A stretch of DNA of 33,623 nt from positions 1 to 33,623 of the forward strand of contig JAOZSV010000025.1 in assembly GCA_029939505.1 (NCBI GenBank), written 5' to 3'. Position 1 is the stretch's first letter. Each line of letters opens with the position of its first letter. Source of the stretch: Thiotrichaceae bacterium (GTDB lineage: Bacteria > Pseudomonadota > Gammaproteobacteria > Beggiatoales > Beggiatoaceae). The position numbers were made by a program, and so were the translations under genes. Below, one piece after another: positions 16,786 through 24,851 of this stretch. Below the pieces are notes generated by a model that worked only from the letters and a program-made list of their open reading frames with translations, was not told the DNA's origin and ran no database searches.

Positions 16786-18005
16786 GTACTCTAACAATCT
16801 TGGATTGATGGATACAATGATTTGAGTTTTATCCGTGCATCTTCAGTGGTAAAACGCCAGTTCACACGAATAGTTTCTTGATTTCGTTTCTTTTCCCATT
16901 TATCTATTTCTAACCGCAAAATTTCTTGATTTGGAATGCGTCGATTCAAGCATTGACGGCTCAAAACGCCAATTTCTATTTCTGCCATATCAAGCCAACT
17001 ACCGTGTTTTGGGGTGTAATGAATTTCCAAACGTTCAGCAATTCGTCTTGCTTCTTCTGGTTTGAATGCGCTATAAAGTGACCCCAGTTTGTGGGTATTC
17101 AAATTATCCATGACCAATATTATTTTTTTATCTGGATAGTGTTTGTCAACCAAATCTTTCATTAAATGTGCCCAGTCTATTTTTGTGTGCCTATCTGTGA
17201 CTTTGACATGTCGCCAGCCTTCCAGTGGTGCAGACAGCATAATTGCTCACTCCATTACGCTCGTATTCGTAATCATATTTTTCAACGCTATTTTCCTTTT
17301 GAGGTAACGGTGTTCGTGTTTCTTTCAGATGTTGCTTGCTGGTTTCATCCATACAAATCAACACTTCATCTTCTTTATAATCTCGGTGATAGACTTCAAG
17401 CACATCTTCCATTGCACAAACAAAATCGGCATCTTCTTTGGGGGGAATGACCCAACATTCATTTTGCCAAGGTTTTAATTCATTTTTTTTTAATGTTTGC
17501 CGAACACACTCAGTGGATATTGAATCAACAACTTTATGTTCAACCAATCTATCCGCAAGCCATTTCAACGTCCAATCAGAACGTCCTTCGGGTGCTTGAG
17601 AACAAGCAGTTGCTACCAAAAAAGCTTCTGCCATCAAGTTTTTTCGGTATCCGACGTTTTTGAACTCTTGGATTAATTGCTAAGTCAATACCTTCTTCAA
17701 CAAAACGTTTGCGAACACGCTCTACTGTCAATCGACTGACATTTTGTGCTTTGGCTATATCTGCATCTTTTAATGAAGTTCTTTCACCTGCTTCATCAGC
17801 TAATAATAAAATTTGAACATGAATCAGTTTGCGTACTGCTATTTTTCCTTTTGACGTTAATTTTTCTAATTCGATTCGTTCTTCTTGTGTTAACGTTACT
17901 TTATATTTTTTTGCTGGCATGACTCACATCTTGATGATAATTTGTTTTAATTGATAGGGAAATATATCATACATTATATTCATCATAGCTACGATGTCAG
18001 AGTAC
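16786..18005 (-). mobile_element. IS630-family insertion sequence with TA target duplication
   Basis: Terminal inverted repeats GTACTCTAACA (16786-16796) and TGTCAGAGTAC (17995-18005) differ at one position. They are flanked by TA at 16784-16785 and TA at 18006-18007, the target duplication expected for IS630/Tc1-mariner elements. The interior carries a frameshifted DDE transposase. Total length is 1220 bp, typical for the family. Confidence 0.9.
16791..17920 (-). pseudogene. IS630-family transposase, interrupted by two frameshifts
   Basis: Three consecutive minus-strand pieces form one transposase. The first (17920 to about 17640, MPAKKYKVTLTQEERIELEK) has the N-terminal HTH region, with ADIAKAQNVSRLTVERVRKR. 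The second (about 17637 to 17240, MAEAFLVATACSQAPEG) has the second HTH-like part (WTLKWLADRL) and the first catalytic Asp in EVLICMDETS. The third (17240 to 16791) has the second Asp in IILVMDNLNTH and the Glu in HGSWLDMAEIEIGVLSRQ. Frames change near KLDGRS/MAEAF and near GVSN/MLSAPLEGW. Programmed frameshifting usually gives one change between two frames, so two breaks point to decay. A trans-acting intact copy could still move the element because its ends look intact. Confidence 0.85.
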
Positions 18006-18086
18006 TAGAGACTACTTGCCATCCTTGGCTCGCAGCGTATTTGGCCGTTGAAATCCTGATGAGTTTTCAAAGCATTGGGGCCATAA

Positions 18087-18239
18087 CTAAAGCTCTCTGT
18101 CACCCAACGGTAAAGTGCGTGTTAGAATATGGCCTATACTGTCGTAAGCCCAAGTTGTGATGTGGCTGTTAGCATCCTGCTGTGAAATTTTATTACCAAT
18201 CTCGTCATATTTGAAATGAGTTTCACCAGCGAAGCTATT
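18087..18239 (-). pseudogene. Rhs YD-repeat remnant
   Basis: Minus-strand translation from 18239 gives NSFAGETHFKYDEIGNKISQ then QDANSHITTWAYDSIGHILT and RTLPLG before a stop at 18087. This is the same segment as TRFRFDEMGNRLSQTDGN...LTRTLPLG in the fragment at 21678-22713 but diverged. It has no start and is isolated, a relic of another Rhs gene. Just beyond it, 18066-18080 matches the last codons (APNALK) of the tip at 2126; that may be chance. Confidence 0.75.
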
Positions 18240-18329
18240 TGGAAAAGAAGGAAAAGGACTAGGTTCGGATTATTTTGTAAACACCACAATTCGCACAAAA
18301 ATTCAAGCCTACTCTCTTTTATTCGCAGC

Positions 18330-18444
18330 TATAGTGTTTCCCGATTGAGTAAGGTACAAAATTTAATTAAATGCAAAATTATCTTTTATATTATCAAGTA
18401 GTTAAATAACATAAATGTACTTCACTAAATCGGGAAACACTATA
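18330..18444. mobile_element. MITE, 115 bp, TATAGTGTTTCCCGATT ends
   Basis: Perfect 17-base terminal inverted repeats (18330-18346 and 18428-18444) flank an AT-rich non-coding interior; the arms extend imperfectly to a GTAC inside. The TA at each outer end fits an IS630/Tc1-mariner-type TA target. The ends do not match the IS630 element at 16786, so another transposase would be needed to move it. Confidence 0.8.
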
Positions 18445-18540
18445 TTCTTTTGGTATGTCGCCAAAATAGGCCTAAGTTCAACAAACGAATGACCCAGACC
18501 TATTTTTTCACCGAAAATCACCAAAAACGGTACACAATAG

Positions 18541-18613
18541 ACTTGTCCGTAAATAAAATTTATATTAGTAAAAACAATAAATTAAAATCCTCAAACCCTT
18601 ATTATCGGACAAC
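18541..18613. repeat. Weak inverted-repeat element with TTGTCCG ends
   Basis: ACTTGTCCGTAAATAA at 18541 and TTATTATCGGACAACT ending near 18613 match at about 12 of 16 positions. A lone left end is at about 16591. Together with the Rhs relic and the MITE at 18330 this accounts for the gap 18006-18628. Confidence 0.4.
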
Positions 18614-18628
18614 TCTAATAGGTAATGC

Positions 18629-19603
18629 TTATGCTCTACCCAATAGCTTGCTGATTTTGCTTAAAATTTTCTTTAAAATTTTACCGACCAATATTAATAG
18701 GTCTAATAGGTATTCGCCTTTATTTGAATAACCCGCTTTTAACCACTGGTTCAATGAAATTTTGAGTAAAGTGAGTTTATGGCTAAATTCTTCTTGCTCC
18801 CAAGCATCTAGTAAAATTTGATCACATTCTTTGAGAAATTGTTTTTCAATTTTTCTATATGCTTTATATGCTTTATCATATAGAAATTCAAATTCTTTAT
18901 TTTCTGCTAGAAAAGGAGCATTTTCAGGCAATTTTAGGGTTTCAACTAGCGGCAAATCATTTTTTAACAAGATATCTTCCACTTGCTTAGAAAATTCATA
19001 GATAAGTGATGGTTCGTCTTGATTGATTTTTTTTATGTGCATAGCGTGAAGAAGGGTTATTGTTCCTTCAATTTTTCGCTTAAGGTAAAGCCAGTGAGTT
19101 TTTCCGTGTTCAATAAACTGTTTCTCAGTTTTAATCGTTTCAAATATATCCCATATATCCCATAAACCCGTATTTAATCCCTCCCACATGTCAGACTCTC
19201 TTACATCTGGTGCCATTAAGCGACCTTCAATATGTGGAATTTTGGTCAAATAAACGGTTATTTCTATCCAAAAAAACTGCACGTCCTCCAGAGTATAATT
19301 TTCGTGACGAAACGTTATAGAGTGGGGTTGCTTTGGGTTGCACAATATAGTAGCATAGTGTTCACAAATCAGTTTTTCCGTTTGTAAAATATTCTCCAAA
19401 TTTTGCTCTTCAAAAAAAATATTACGTTCATGATTTGTGTCTTCGTCTGTAAATATAGAAAAATCTAAAATTTCTTTTAAATCAATATGAGTTTTAAAAA
19501 AATCCTGCACAAATATCAAATATTTTGGCAGATAAGCTCTAAATGAACTGATTTTGCAGTCAGGCAAAAATTTTATGAATTTAAAATCAGATAAATACAT
19601 CAT
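18629..19603 (-). CDS. Candidate immunity protein D (FLPDC/CDQILL family)
   Basis: This encodes 324 aa. GAGG lies about 10 bases before the ATG at 19603 (a second ATG follows directly). It shares five motif blocks with three other proteins here: N-terminal FKFIKFLPDC, central VYLTKIPHIEG, HWLYLKRKIEG, EPSLIYEFSKQVEDILL, and C-terminal CDQILLDAWEQEEFSHKL with LNQWLKAG. Unlike the others it has a C-terminal extension (about 37 residues, LLDLLILVGKILKKILSKIS) that is amphipathic to hydrophobic and could be membrane-associated. No signal peptide is present. The family is new to me. Two members directly follow papain-like Rhs tips, so an immunity role is inferred for all four. This one has no adjacent intact toxin and may be an orphan immunity gene kept after its toxin was lost. 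Confidence 0.8.
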   Translation of the reverse strand: MMYLSDFKFIKFLPDCKISSFRAYLPKYLIFVQDFFKTHIDLKEILDFSIFTDEDTNHERNIFFEEQNLENILQTEKLICEHYATILCNPKQPHSITFRHENYTLEDVQFFWIEITVYLTKIPHIEGRLMAPDVRESDMWEGLNTGLWDIWDIFETIKTEKQFIEHGKTHWLYLKRKIEGTITLLHAMHIKKINQDEPSLIYEFSKQVEDILLKNDLPLVETLKLPENAPFLAENKEFEFLYDKAYKAYRKIEKQFLKECDQILLDAWEQEEFSHKLTLLKISLNQWLKAGYSNKGEYLLDLLILVGKILKKILSKISKLLGRA

Positions 19604-19897
19604 CTTGAAATGACCTCATTAAAATAGATGGTAGTCCTAAACAACTCGACTTTGGCCATTTTTAGGAGCAATTATGCCATTAAATATAACCCTTTGATAA
19701 TCAATTTGTTAATTAGGGCCAGTCTGCCTTATGAGGTGATGTGCCCTAATTCTAATATCATTTATCTTAGAAAACACAAGGAGTATGGAATTGCTTTAAC
19801 GAGTTATCCTCTATAATCTTGATTATGAATTCCATTCAGAAAGTCATTTGGAAGGAACTCAATCATCAATAAAGACAGAACTGTGGCAAATAATTCT

Positions 19898-20695
19898 TTA
19901 TACCGCTTTCAACCACTCTTTTAAAGAAACACCTAGCGGTTTCAACTTGTTAGCAAATTCTTTACGACCCCATAGCAATAAAAGGAGTTGGTCATGTTGC
20001 TTCAAAAATATTTTATCATCCATTTTAGAAAAGAGATTTTTAAATACATAAGATAATGTGGTCACTCGTTCCATAAAACTAATTGATGATAAATCTTCCT
20101 CCACAAATTGAAAAGGTCTCTCCATTTGGTTATAGCGAGTCATTCTGTCACAAGAAGGTCGAAGTGATTCTATTTTCCAGACTTTTTTCCAAAAATAGAG
20201 CCATTTTCTTTTTCCAATTAATTGATTGTCATAGTAAGCTGAATCAATTAAACCTGTTTGTAAACCGTCAATTAAAAACGGTTTATATTTTTTATAAAAT
20301 GTTTGATGATTTATATCGTTGAGATCACCAAAATAACGAATTCCTAAGTTCCCTGTAACATGAGGAAAATGGTTGAGTTCAATGGTTATAGAAAAATCTC
20401 CTTCTCTGAGACACATCTCATTCCTTTTTAATTCACAAGGTAATTTACTAAAATCCCAATAAGAAAAAACAAATCTGTTAACTGATGTATCATACAATAT
20501 TGCTTCATATTCTTTGATAATTTTTTTATTTAAATAAAAAAAATCCTCAGTTCGTAAACAACGTCTGTGCCACGGATGCTGATGATATTTTGCTATTGAA
20601 TCAGTCAATTGTTGAAGATAAAATGCCAAATGTTTTTTATGACAGTCACGTAAAAAACTTGTAAAACTGATTTGGATACCAGGAAAAGTCATCAT
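19898..20695 (-). CDS. Candidate immunity protein C (divergent FLPDC/CDQILL family member)
   Basis: The preferred start at 20695 gives 265 aa (MMTFPGIQISFTSFLRDC). The frame is open for 80 more codons upstream to 20935, but that part is antisense to the secreted-protein fragment at 20743-21302 and not conserved. Shared motifs are FTSFLRDC near the N-terminus, ITIELNHFPHVTGNL, KWLYFWKKVWKIESL and the C-terminal HDQLLLLLWGRKEFANKLKP-LGVSLKEWLKAV. It lacks a clear EPSLVYEF block and is the most divergent of the four. No Shine-Dalgarno is visible and a breakpoint lies within about 50 bases upstream, so the native promoter may be gone. It is followed after 294 bases by family member D on the same strand; I see no gene in that gap. 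Confidence 0.75.
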   Translation of the reverse strand: MMTFPGIQISFTSFLRDCHKKHLAFYLQQLTDSIAKYHQHPWHRRCLRTEDFFYLNKKIIKEYEAILYDTSVNRFVFSYWDFSKLPCELKRNEMCLREGDFSITIELNHFPHVTGNLGIRYFGDLNDINHQTFYKKYKPFLIDGLQTGLIDSAYYDNQLIGKRKWLYFWKKVWKIESLRPSCDRMTRYNQMERPFQFVEEDLSSISFMERVTTLSYVFKNLFSKMDDKIFLKQHDQLLLLLWGRKEFANKLKPLGVSLKEWLKAV

Positions 20696-20742
20696 ATACA
20701 ATCGCTGCGAGCCAGGGAAAGCCGATAGGTGGGGGCGAGTAA

Positions 20743-21302
20743 AAGTGGACAGAGATTGCACGGGAGAGTCAGGGCGATTTACATCATCAAGCGCAATTAG
20801 CCAGGGCAGAATTGCTGGAACAATTGGGCGACGTTTTTTTAGCAACGCGCCTATTACAGCGTCTATTTCTAGGCACTGATCCACTCTTATCCCAAAAGGC
20901 TTATGATAAGTTATTGAAAAATAAAGAAAAAACAAAGAGTGCGCTATTACCCCTATTAGCGACAGCCGTATTGCGCTCAGAAACCGAATTTTCAGAAACC
21001 GAGTTTTTTCAAAAAACTCGGTTTCTAAACATATTAATTCAACTCATTCACGTTTTAATAGAAAAAGGCTATCAAAATGAAGCATTTATGCTCGGTTTGA
21101 TCAGGCCCCCAACGCAACGCCCTCATGCTTTGATGATAGAACTCGCTTATCATTCAAGTTGGTGGCAAACGTTTACGGCACTTCTCTGGTTTCTCTCAGA
21201 CGAAAAGCAACAATTATGGCTTGGTTTCAAAGCGCAAGATAAAGGAAATTATGCGGCGGCTATCAACTTTTGGCGTGATGCGGGTGCAGAAGGGCTCACA
21301 TA
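20743..21302 (+). pseudogene. Secreted TPR-like protein, copy C: internal fragment
   Basis: Codons from 20743 read KWTEIARESQGDLHHQAQLA, matching EKWTAIAQGSQGDLHHQAQL of copy A, and run without a frameshift through MLGLIRPPTQRPHALMIELA to DAGAEGLT and a stop near 21303. Copy A continues GLKFAHALKKGIEI, so this copy has lost both ends. It keeps the short in-frame hairpin (20994-21026), encoding ETEFFQKTRF, and shows what copy A looked like before its second hairpin. With no start or signal peptide it should not make a functional protein. Confidence 0.8.
20994..21026. repeat. Perfect hairpin inside a coding sequence, AGAAACCGAG arms
   Basis: Sixteen-base arms (20994-21009 and 21011-21026) surround a single C. 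The inserted stretch is in frame, encoding ETEFFQKTRF. The element at 33454-33486 is the same except for a paired G-to-A / C-to-T change. Confidence 0.9.
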
Positions 21303-21498
21303 ATCTCCCCTTCGTTCACCCCCAACTCTATGCAAACATGGTTAATTAATTCCTCTGTTATCACTCGTTCATATAATGATTTCCTATTCGGCATTTGTCC
21401 ACTCACCCGACGCTTACTTTCATCGTCTCAGAAATTGGAAACGAGGAGATGAATATTTTTTAACTTATTGTTTTTTATTCAAGTTTATCAGCAAGTCA

Positions 21499-21518
21499 AC
21501 GTGATTATTTAATCACGT
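21499..21518. repeat. Small palindrome in a gene-free gap
   Basis: ACGTGATTATTTAATCACGT is near-palindromic with 8-base arms. The surrounding 21304-21548 shows no gene. Confidence 0.5.
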
Positions 21519-21548
21519 TTGGTTAAAATCGGTGGTAATCATACTATT

Positions 21549-21679
21549 TAGTCACCTCAACGAGAAATAGGGAACAATCATGATCAGGCTTGTTGCCAGT
21601 GTTGACGGATTTGTGGACCTCTTGACGCTGGCGCGTCGAGAATGGATTCCCACGCCGGCGCGTGGGAACCAGAAAACCA
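21549..21679. repeat. Repeat block (second copy) at an Rhs breakpoint
   Basis: Nearly identical to 4097-4227, including the CCCACGCCGGCGCGTGGG palindrome. Here it abuts the truncated end of the Rhs fragment; at 4097 it lies next to the opposite truncated end of another Rhs fragment. Confidence 0.85.
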
Positions 21680-22713
21680 CACGACCAGTATGCTCAGTGA
21701 CTTGAAGACGATGTCCGGTAGGAGCTAGAGTATATTGGTAACTCGCAAGCAAACTATTATCTGGTTTGCGTGTTTCCAAGGTGGTTAAGCGGTTAAGCTT
21801 ATCGTAACCATACTGTGTGGAAGTGCCATTGGCATAGTTCACCTGTCCACGATTGCCTACCGAATCATAAGCATAAGTGGTTTCGCCATCAGGTGCTATC
21901 ACCTTTTGCAACCGAGAAAGTGCATCATACTTATATTGCACCTCAGCCGCAGTACCATCGGGTGCCGTGAACTTAAGTAAAGTCCGATTCCTCAACTTAT
22001 CATAGCCATACTCTAAAATCGCCTGATTCGGCTTAACTTCCTTAATCAAGCGATGACGCTTGTCATAGCTGTAAGTCGTTGTTCCTAAAGGGTCGCTCTG
22101 AGTTTTACGCTTACCATCAACATCATAAGTAAAACTTTCCACCCGTCCATCGGCATAAGTCGTTTCCAGCAAACGATCATTGTTGGGATCGTAGCTGAAC
22201 GATGTCGTTTGTCCATTAAAGTCAGTATGGCTGATTAGATTGCCCGTCTTTGAATCAGAGACAAACGTTTCCGTCATGCCAAGTGGCAAAGTCCGAGTCA
22301 AAACATGTCCCATACTGTTATATGTCCAAGAGGTTATCTGGTTGTTGCCGTCGGTTTGACTGAGACGATTACCCATTTCGTCAAACCTGAAGCGGGTTGT
22401 TACCGGATTACCATCAAGGAATTTTATAACTTTGGTCAAACGACCAAGCGGGTCGTACTCATACTCGGTTTCACGGCCTGCCAAGTCTTTTTCACGCACT
22501 GCCCGTCCCAAAACATCATAAAATGTTTCGGTTTGGAGGCTATTTGGGTAAATGGTTTTCGTGCGTCGGTCCAATGCATCAAGTTGATAAGCAACCGTAT
22601 TTCCGTTGGCATCAGTTGAAAAACATGTAGTTAAATAACTAAATCGAGTCTGACCCCCATTGATTTTGATGAGATCATTGCCATACAAATAACCTACCTG
22701 GAGTTCACCATTT
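21678..22713 (-). pseudogene. Scrambled Rhs fragment (core piece joined to YD repeats)
   Basis: The minus-strand frame reads NGELQVGYLYGNDLIKINGG (an Rhs-core segment), then abruptly TDANGNTVAYQLDALDRRTK and about 300 residues of YD repeats (LFGRVVFWFPRAG at the end). In a normal Rhs protein the core follows the YD repeats, so the order is inverted and the piece is a junction of two fragments. It ends where the repeat block 21549-21679 begins, so the last residues (FWFPRAGVGIHS...) are repeat translation. It directly follows candidate immunity B; the first codons overlap the region just after that stop. There is no start signal. About 70 bases at its truncated end (21679-21747) match 3950-4020 of the orphan module at 2126. 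Confidence 0.8.
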
Positions 22714-23607
22714 TTAGTCCTTTCCAGCTTTTAACCATTCATCTAAAGACACATTCAACGGCTCAAGCATTTCACTAAACTTCTTATTTTCCCATGCATC
22801 TAACAAAATTTGATCGCATTTGGTAAGGAATTCCTCTATAACCTGATTTTGGGCTGCAAGCAAATCTTCCATCGTCTTTTGCTCTAAATTAGGTACACTC
22901 GACAGATCGGGAAGTCTTAGCTTGACGTAAGGATCGCCTATTAACGATAAAACGACTGAAGATTGCTTGGCAAACTCATACACAAGAGAAGACCCACCTT
23001 GTAATTTTTCTTGTGTGTACATCTGGTGAGGTACTTTGAGTTCCCTTATTTTTTCACGAAGATAAATCCAAGTTGGTTTACCTAGTAGAGTTTCTTTTTC
23101 TAATCCATTGCTTTCCAAATAAATTCCACCTAATTCAATAATATCCGCTACTCCTTTTTCCAATCCTCTTTCTAATTCCTCTTCTAGGGCCTTTCTTATA
23201 GAATTTTTACATCTATAATTATCGCATGATGAATGAAGTCTTGAAGAAATAATAACTCTCGGAATCTTGGTTAAAGAAATATCTATTGGCCCTTCTGTTC
23301 CCCTTGCACTTTCCATGACTATCGCAAAACCATGTGAAGAATGAGGGTAAATATCACACAACATCAGCACCCATTTATTCAAGAAAGGATTAATTAAAGA
23401 GTGCTGATAAATACTATACTTGGCATATAGTTTTTCCTTTTTAAATGACGGAAGAAAAATAGGTAATTTGTTTACAAGGCTCCTATAATTAGTTTGGCCA
23501 GATTTGGTATTCATAATATCTGTTAACTGCTCTATATATGATACAAATGATGCTTTACTGCAATCCGGCAAAAATTTAATTAAAATTATATCACTAATAA
23601 AAAACAT
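22714..23607 (-). CDS. Candidate immunity protein B (FLPDC/CDQILL family)
   Basis: This encodes 297 aa from MFFISDIILIKFLPDC. An upstream ATG at 23640 would add 11 residues, but the 23607 start lines up with the starts of the related proteins at 19603 and 25748. Family motifs are IKFLPDCSKASFVSYIEQLT, IDISLTKIPRVI, TWIYLREKIREL, SSLVYEFAKQSSVVL and CDQILLDAWENKKFSEML followed by LNVSLDEWLKAGK. It is cytoplasmic, with no signal peptide. It lies 120 bases after the orphan Rhs module with the second papain-like tip, the position of a cognate immunity gene; the gap holds a nested hairpin (23655-23715). Pairing with that tip is inferred from adjacency. Sequence divergence from member A is high outside the motifs, as expected if each recognises a different tip. 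Confidence 0.82.
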   Translation of the reverse strand: MFFISDIILIKFLPDCSKASFVSYIEQLTDIMNTKSGQTNYRSLVNKLPIFLPSFKKEKLYAKYSIYQHSLINPFLNKWVLMLCDIYPHSSHGFAIVMESARGTEGPIDISLTKIPRVIISSRLHSSCDNYRCKNSIRKALEEELERGLEKGVADIIELGGIYLESNGLEKETLLGKPTWIYLREKIRELKVPHQMYTQEKLQGGSSLVYEFAKQSSVVLSLIGDPYVKLRLPDLSSVPNLEQKTMEDLLAAQNQVIEEFLTKCDQILLDAWENKKFSEMLEPLNVSLDEWLKAGKD

Positions 23608-23654
23608 AATGCTTATATACTCACTCGTTCTTTTGAACATTTTCTTAAGACACC

Positions 23655-23715
23655 AATTCGTACCAACCTATTTTTGGTTAACTTGGAAAATTCCAAGATT
23701 AGGTAGGTACGAATT
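23655..23715. repeat. Nested inverted repeat between toxin tip and immunity gene
   Basis: Outer arms AATTCGTACCAACCT (23655-23669) and AGGTAGGTACGAATT (23701-23715) have one mismatch. An inner palindrome CTTGGAAAATTCCAAG lies at 23682-23697. It may be an insertion, or an RNA structure adjusting toxin/immunity expression. Confidence 0.65.
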
Positions 23716-23726
23716 AATGAAAAATA

Positions 23727-24848
23727 TTAAGGGAATAGAGGTATTTTACCCACTCTCTTTGCCATTATTAACGCAAACGCCGTCCATGATTGACAATTCC
23801 ATCGCCCCTGAAAAGAATATGTCGTCTCCTTATAAGGTTCATAAACCACAAATTGCCACAAAAAATATTGCAAAATTGTAAATCGTGCCTCTTTCCTCCA
23901 AATTCTTGTCGTTGGGTTCTCCTTTTTCATTTCCTTTCTTGAGGTAGAGTCCTTTATCAAAAAACCGGGATAGGTATTAGTTGGAGAGCTTCCATCTAAA
24001 GCACACTTAATATCTTTCATAGCTTGCACCCGTTGCCCTCTATCCATCCCGTCAAACTGAATTCCAATATCAAATCGCCATCCTTGACGTTTAAATTTCT
24101 TCTCAACATAGACAAAATGGTGTGCCAAAGGATTTTTACTTATTCTAGGAATATTACTAGTTCCCTTAAAAACATGATATTTATTACTCTTTAGCAGTGC
24201 TTTAATAAAGCGACGATAAATATTTATCCTTCCCAAATTCAATATACTTCTTATTTGTAGCCCAATACTAACACTGGCTAAACTCATCTGTCCTGTTGGA
24301 TCAACAAACACCACTGGATTCCCATTCGCATAAAGATACTTATGCAAAGTAATCGGTTGATCCCGTTGTCCTTGCCAAGTATCTGAGGTAAGAAAACGCC
24401 CACGACTTGGGTTATAATACCGCGCTCTCAAGTAAATCAACCCGGTTTGCTGATCATGTTGTTCGCCAGTGAATCGGTAGTGATTTAGCGTGGCACCATT
24501 TATCTGTAATGGATTCCCAAATGCGTCATAGTGGTAAACATCCGTTACCGTTTGGTTGTCATCGGTTAAGCCTTTGGTACTACCCAATCGATCATAATGG
24601 AAGTAGCGATTTTCGGATCCCCGTTTTTGACGAAGTAAATCATTGCCGTAGGTGTAGCTGGCTAGCAAATCATTTTCAGAAGAACGTTCTTCCAAGACTT
24701 GGGCATAAGGACGATTTTTGTCAACCAAGTAGTGAGTAGCAACCTCATTGAGCGTGCTACCGATCCGAATTCCATCGGTATCATAAACATAAGCCATGCT
24801 GTCATTAGAAGTGGTTACGTTGACTAAGCGGTTCTTCAAGTCATAACC
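23727..24848 (-). pseudogene. Orphan (displaced) Rhs core with papain-like toxin tip B
   Basis: The sequence starts mid-gene (GYDLKNRLVNVTT), directly after the stop of candidate immunity A and in the same frame (GAA AAA TAA TAA GGT TAT). The only nearby initiator is a TTG at 24839, without Shine-Dalgarno or signal peptide. The Rhs core (SYTYGNDLLRQ to RYYNPSRGRFLTSD) is nearly identical at DNA level to that of Rhs2 over about 574 bases. The tip of about 190 residues then diverges but is homologous: KYHVFKGTSNI, AHHFVYVEKKF, GWRFDIG, FTILQYFLW, YSFQGRWNCQSWTAFAL. The conserved His of AHHFV and Cys of WNCQ suggest a permuted papain-like (NlpC/P60-LRAT) active site. It is probably a silent donor cassette rather than an expressed gene. 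Candidate immunity B follows. Confidence 0.8.
24275..24848 (-). repeat. Rhs core homology block, orphan copy
   Basis: It aligns without gaps to 26962-27535 in Rhs2 (offset 2687). By eye only a few substitutions are seen, mainly at the tip-proximal end and one near 24809. This is the segment through which the tip could be exchanged. Confidence 0.85.
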
Positions 24849-24851
24849 TTA

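Noticed and set aside
16791-17920. Three separate small genes
   Set aside because: Together they give one IS630 transposase with catalytic D, D, E in order; the breaks are frameshifts.
18062-18081. Second copy of the orphan toxin C-terminus (APNALK)
   Set aside because: Only about 16 bases match 2140-2160 and nothing upstream aligns; it could be chance, so it is mentioned only as a note.
18216-18401. Small open frame over the MITE at 18330
   Set aside because: It spans an Rhs relic and a MITE; translation reflects the element only.
19628-19816. 62-residue open frame between immunity D and C
   Set aside because: It has no Shine-Dalgarno and no recognisable motif, runs on the opposite strand to its neighbours and has biased, AT-driven composition.
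20696-20935. N-terminal extension of immunity C to 20935
   Set aside because: The extension is antisense to secreted-protein copy C and not shared by the related proteins, whose starts align with the ATG at 20695.
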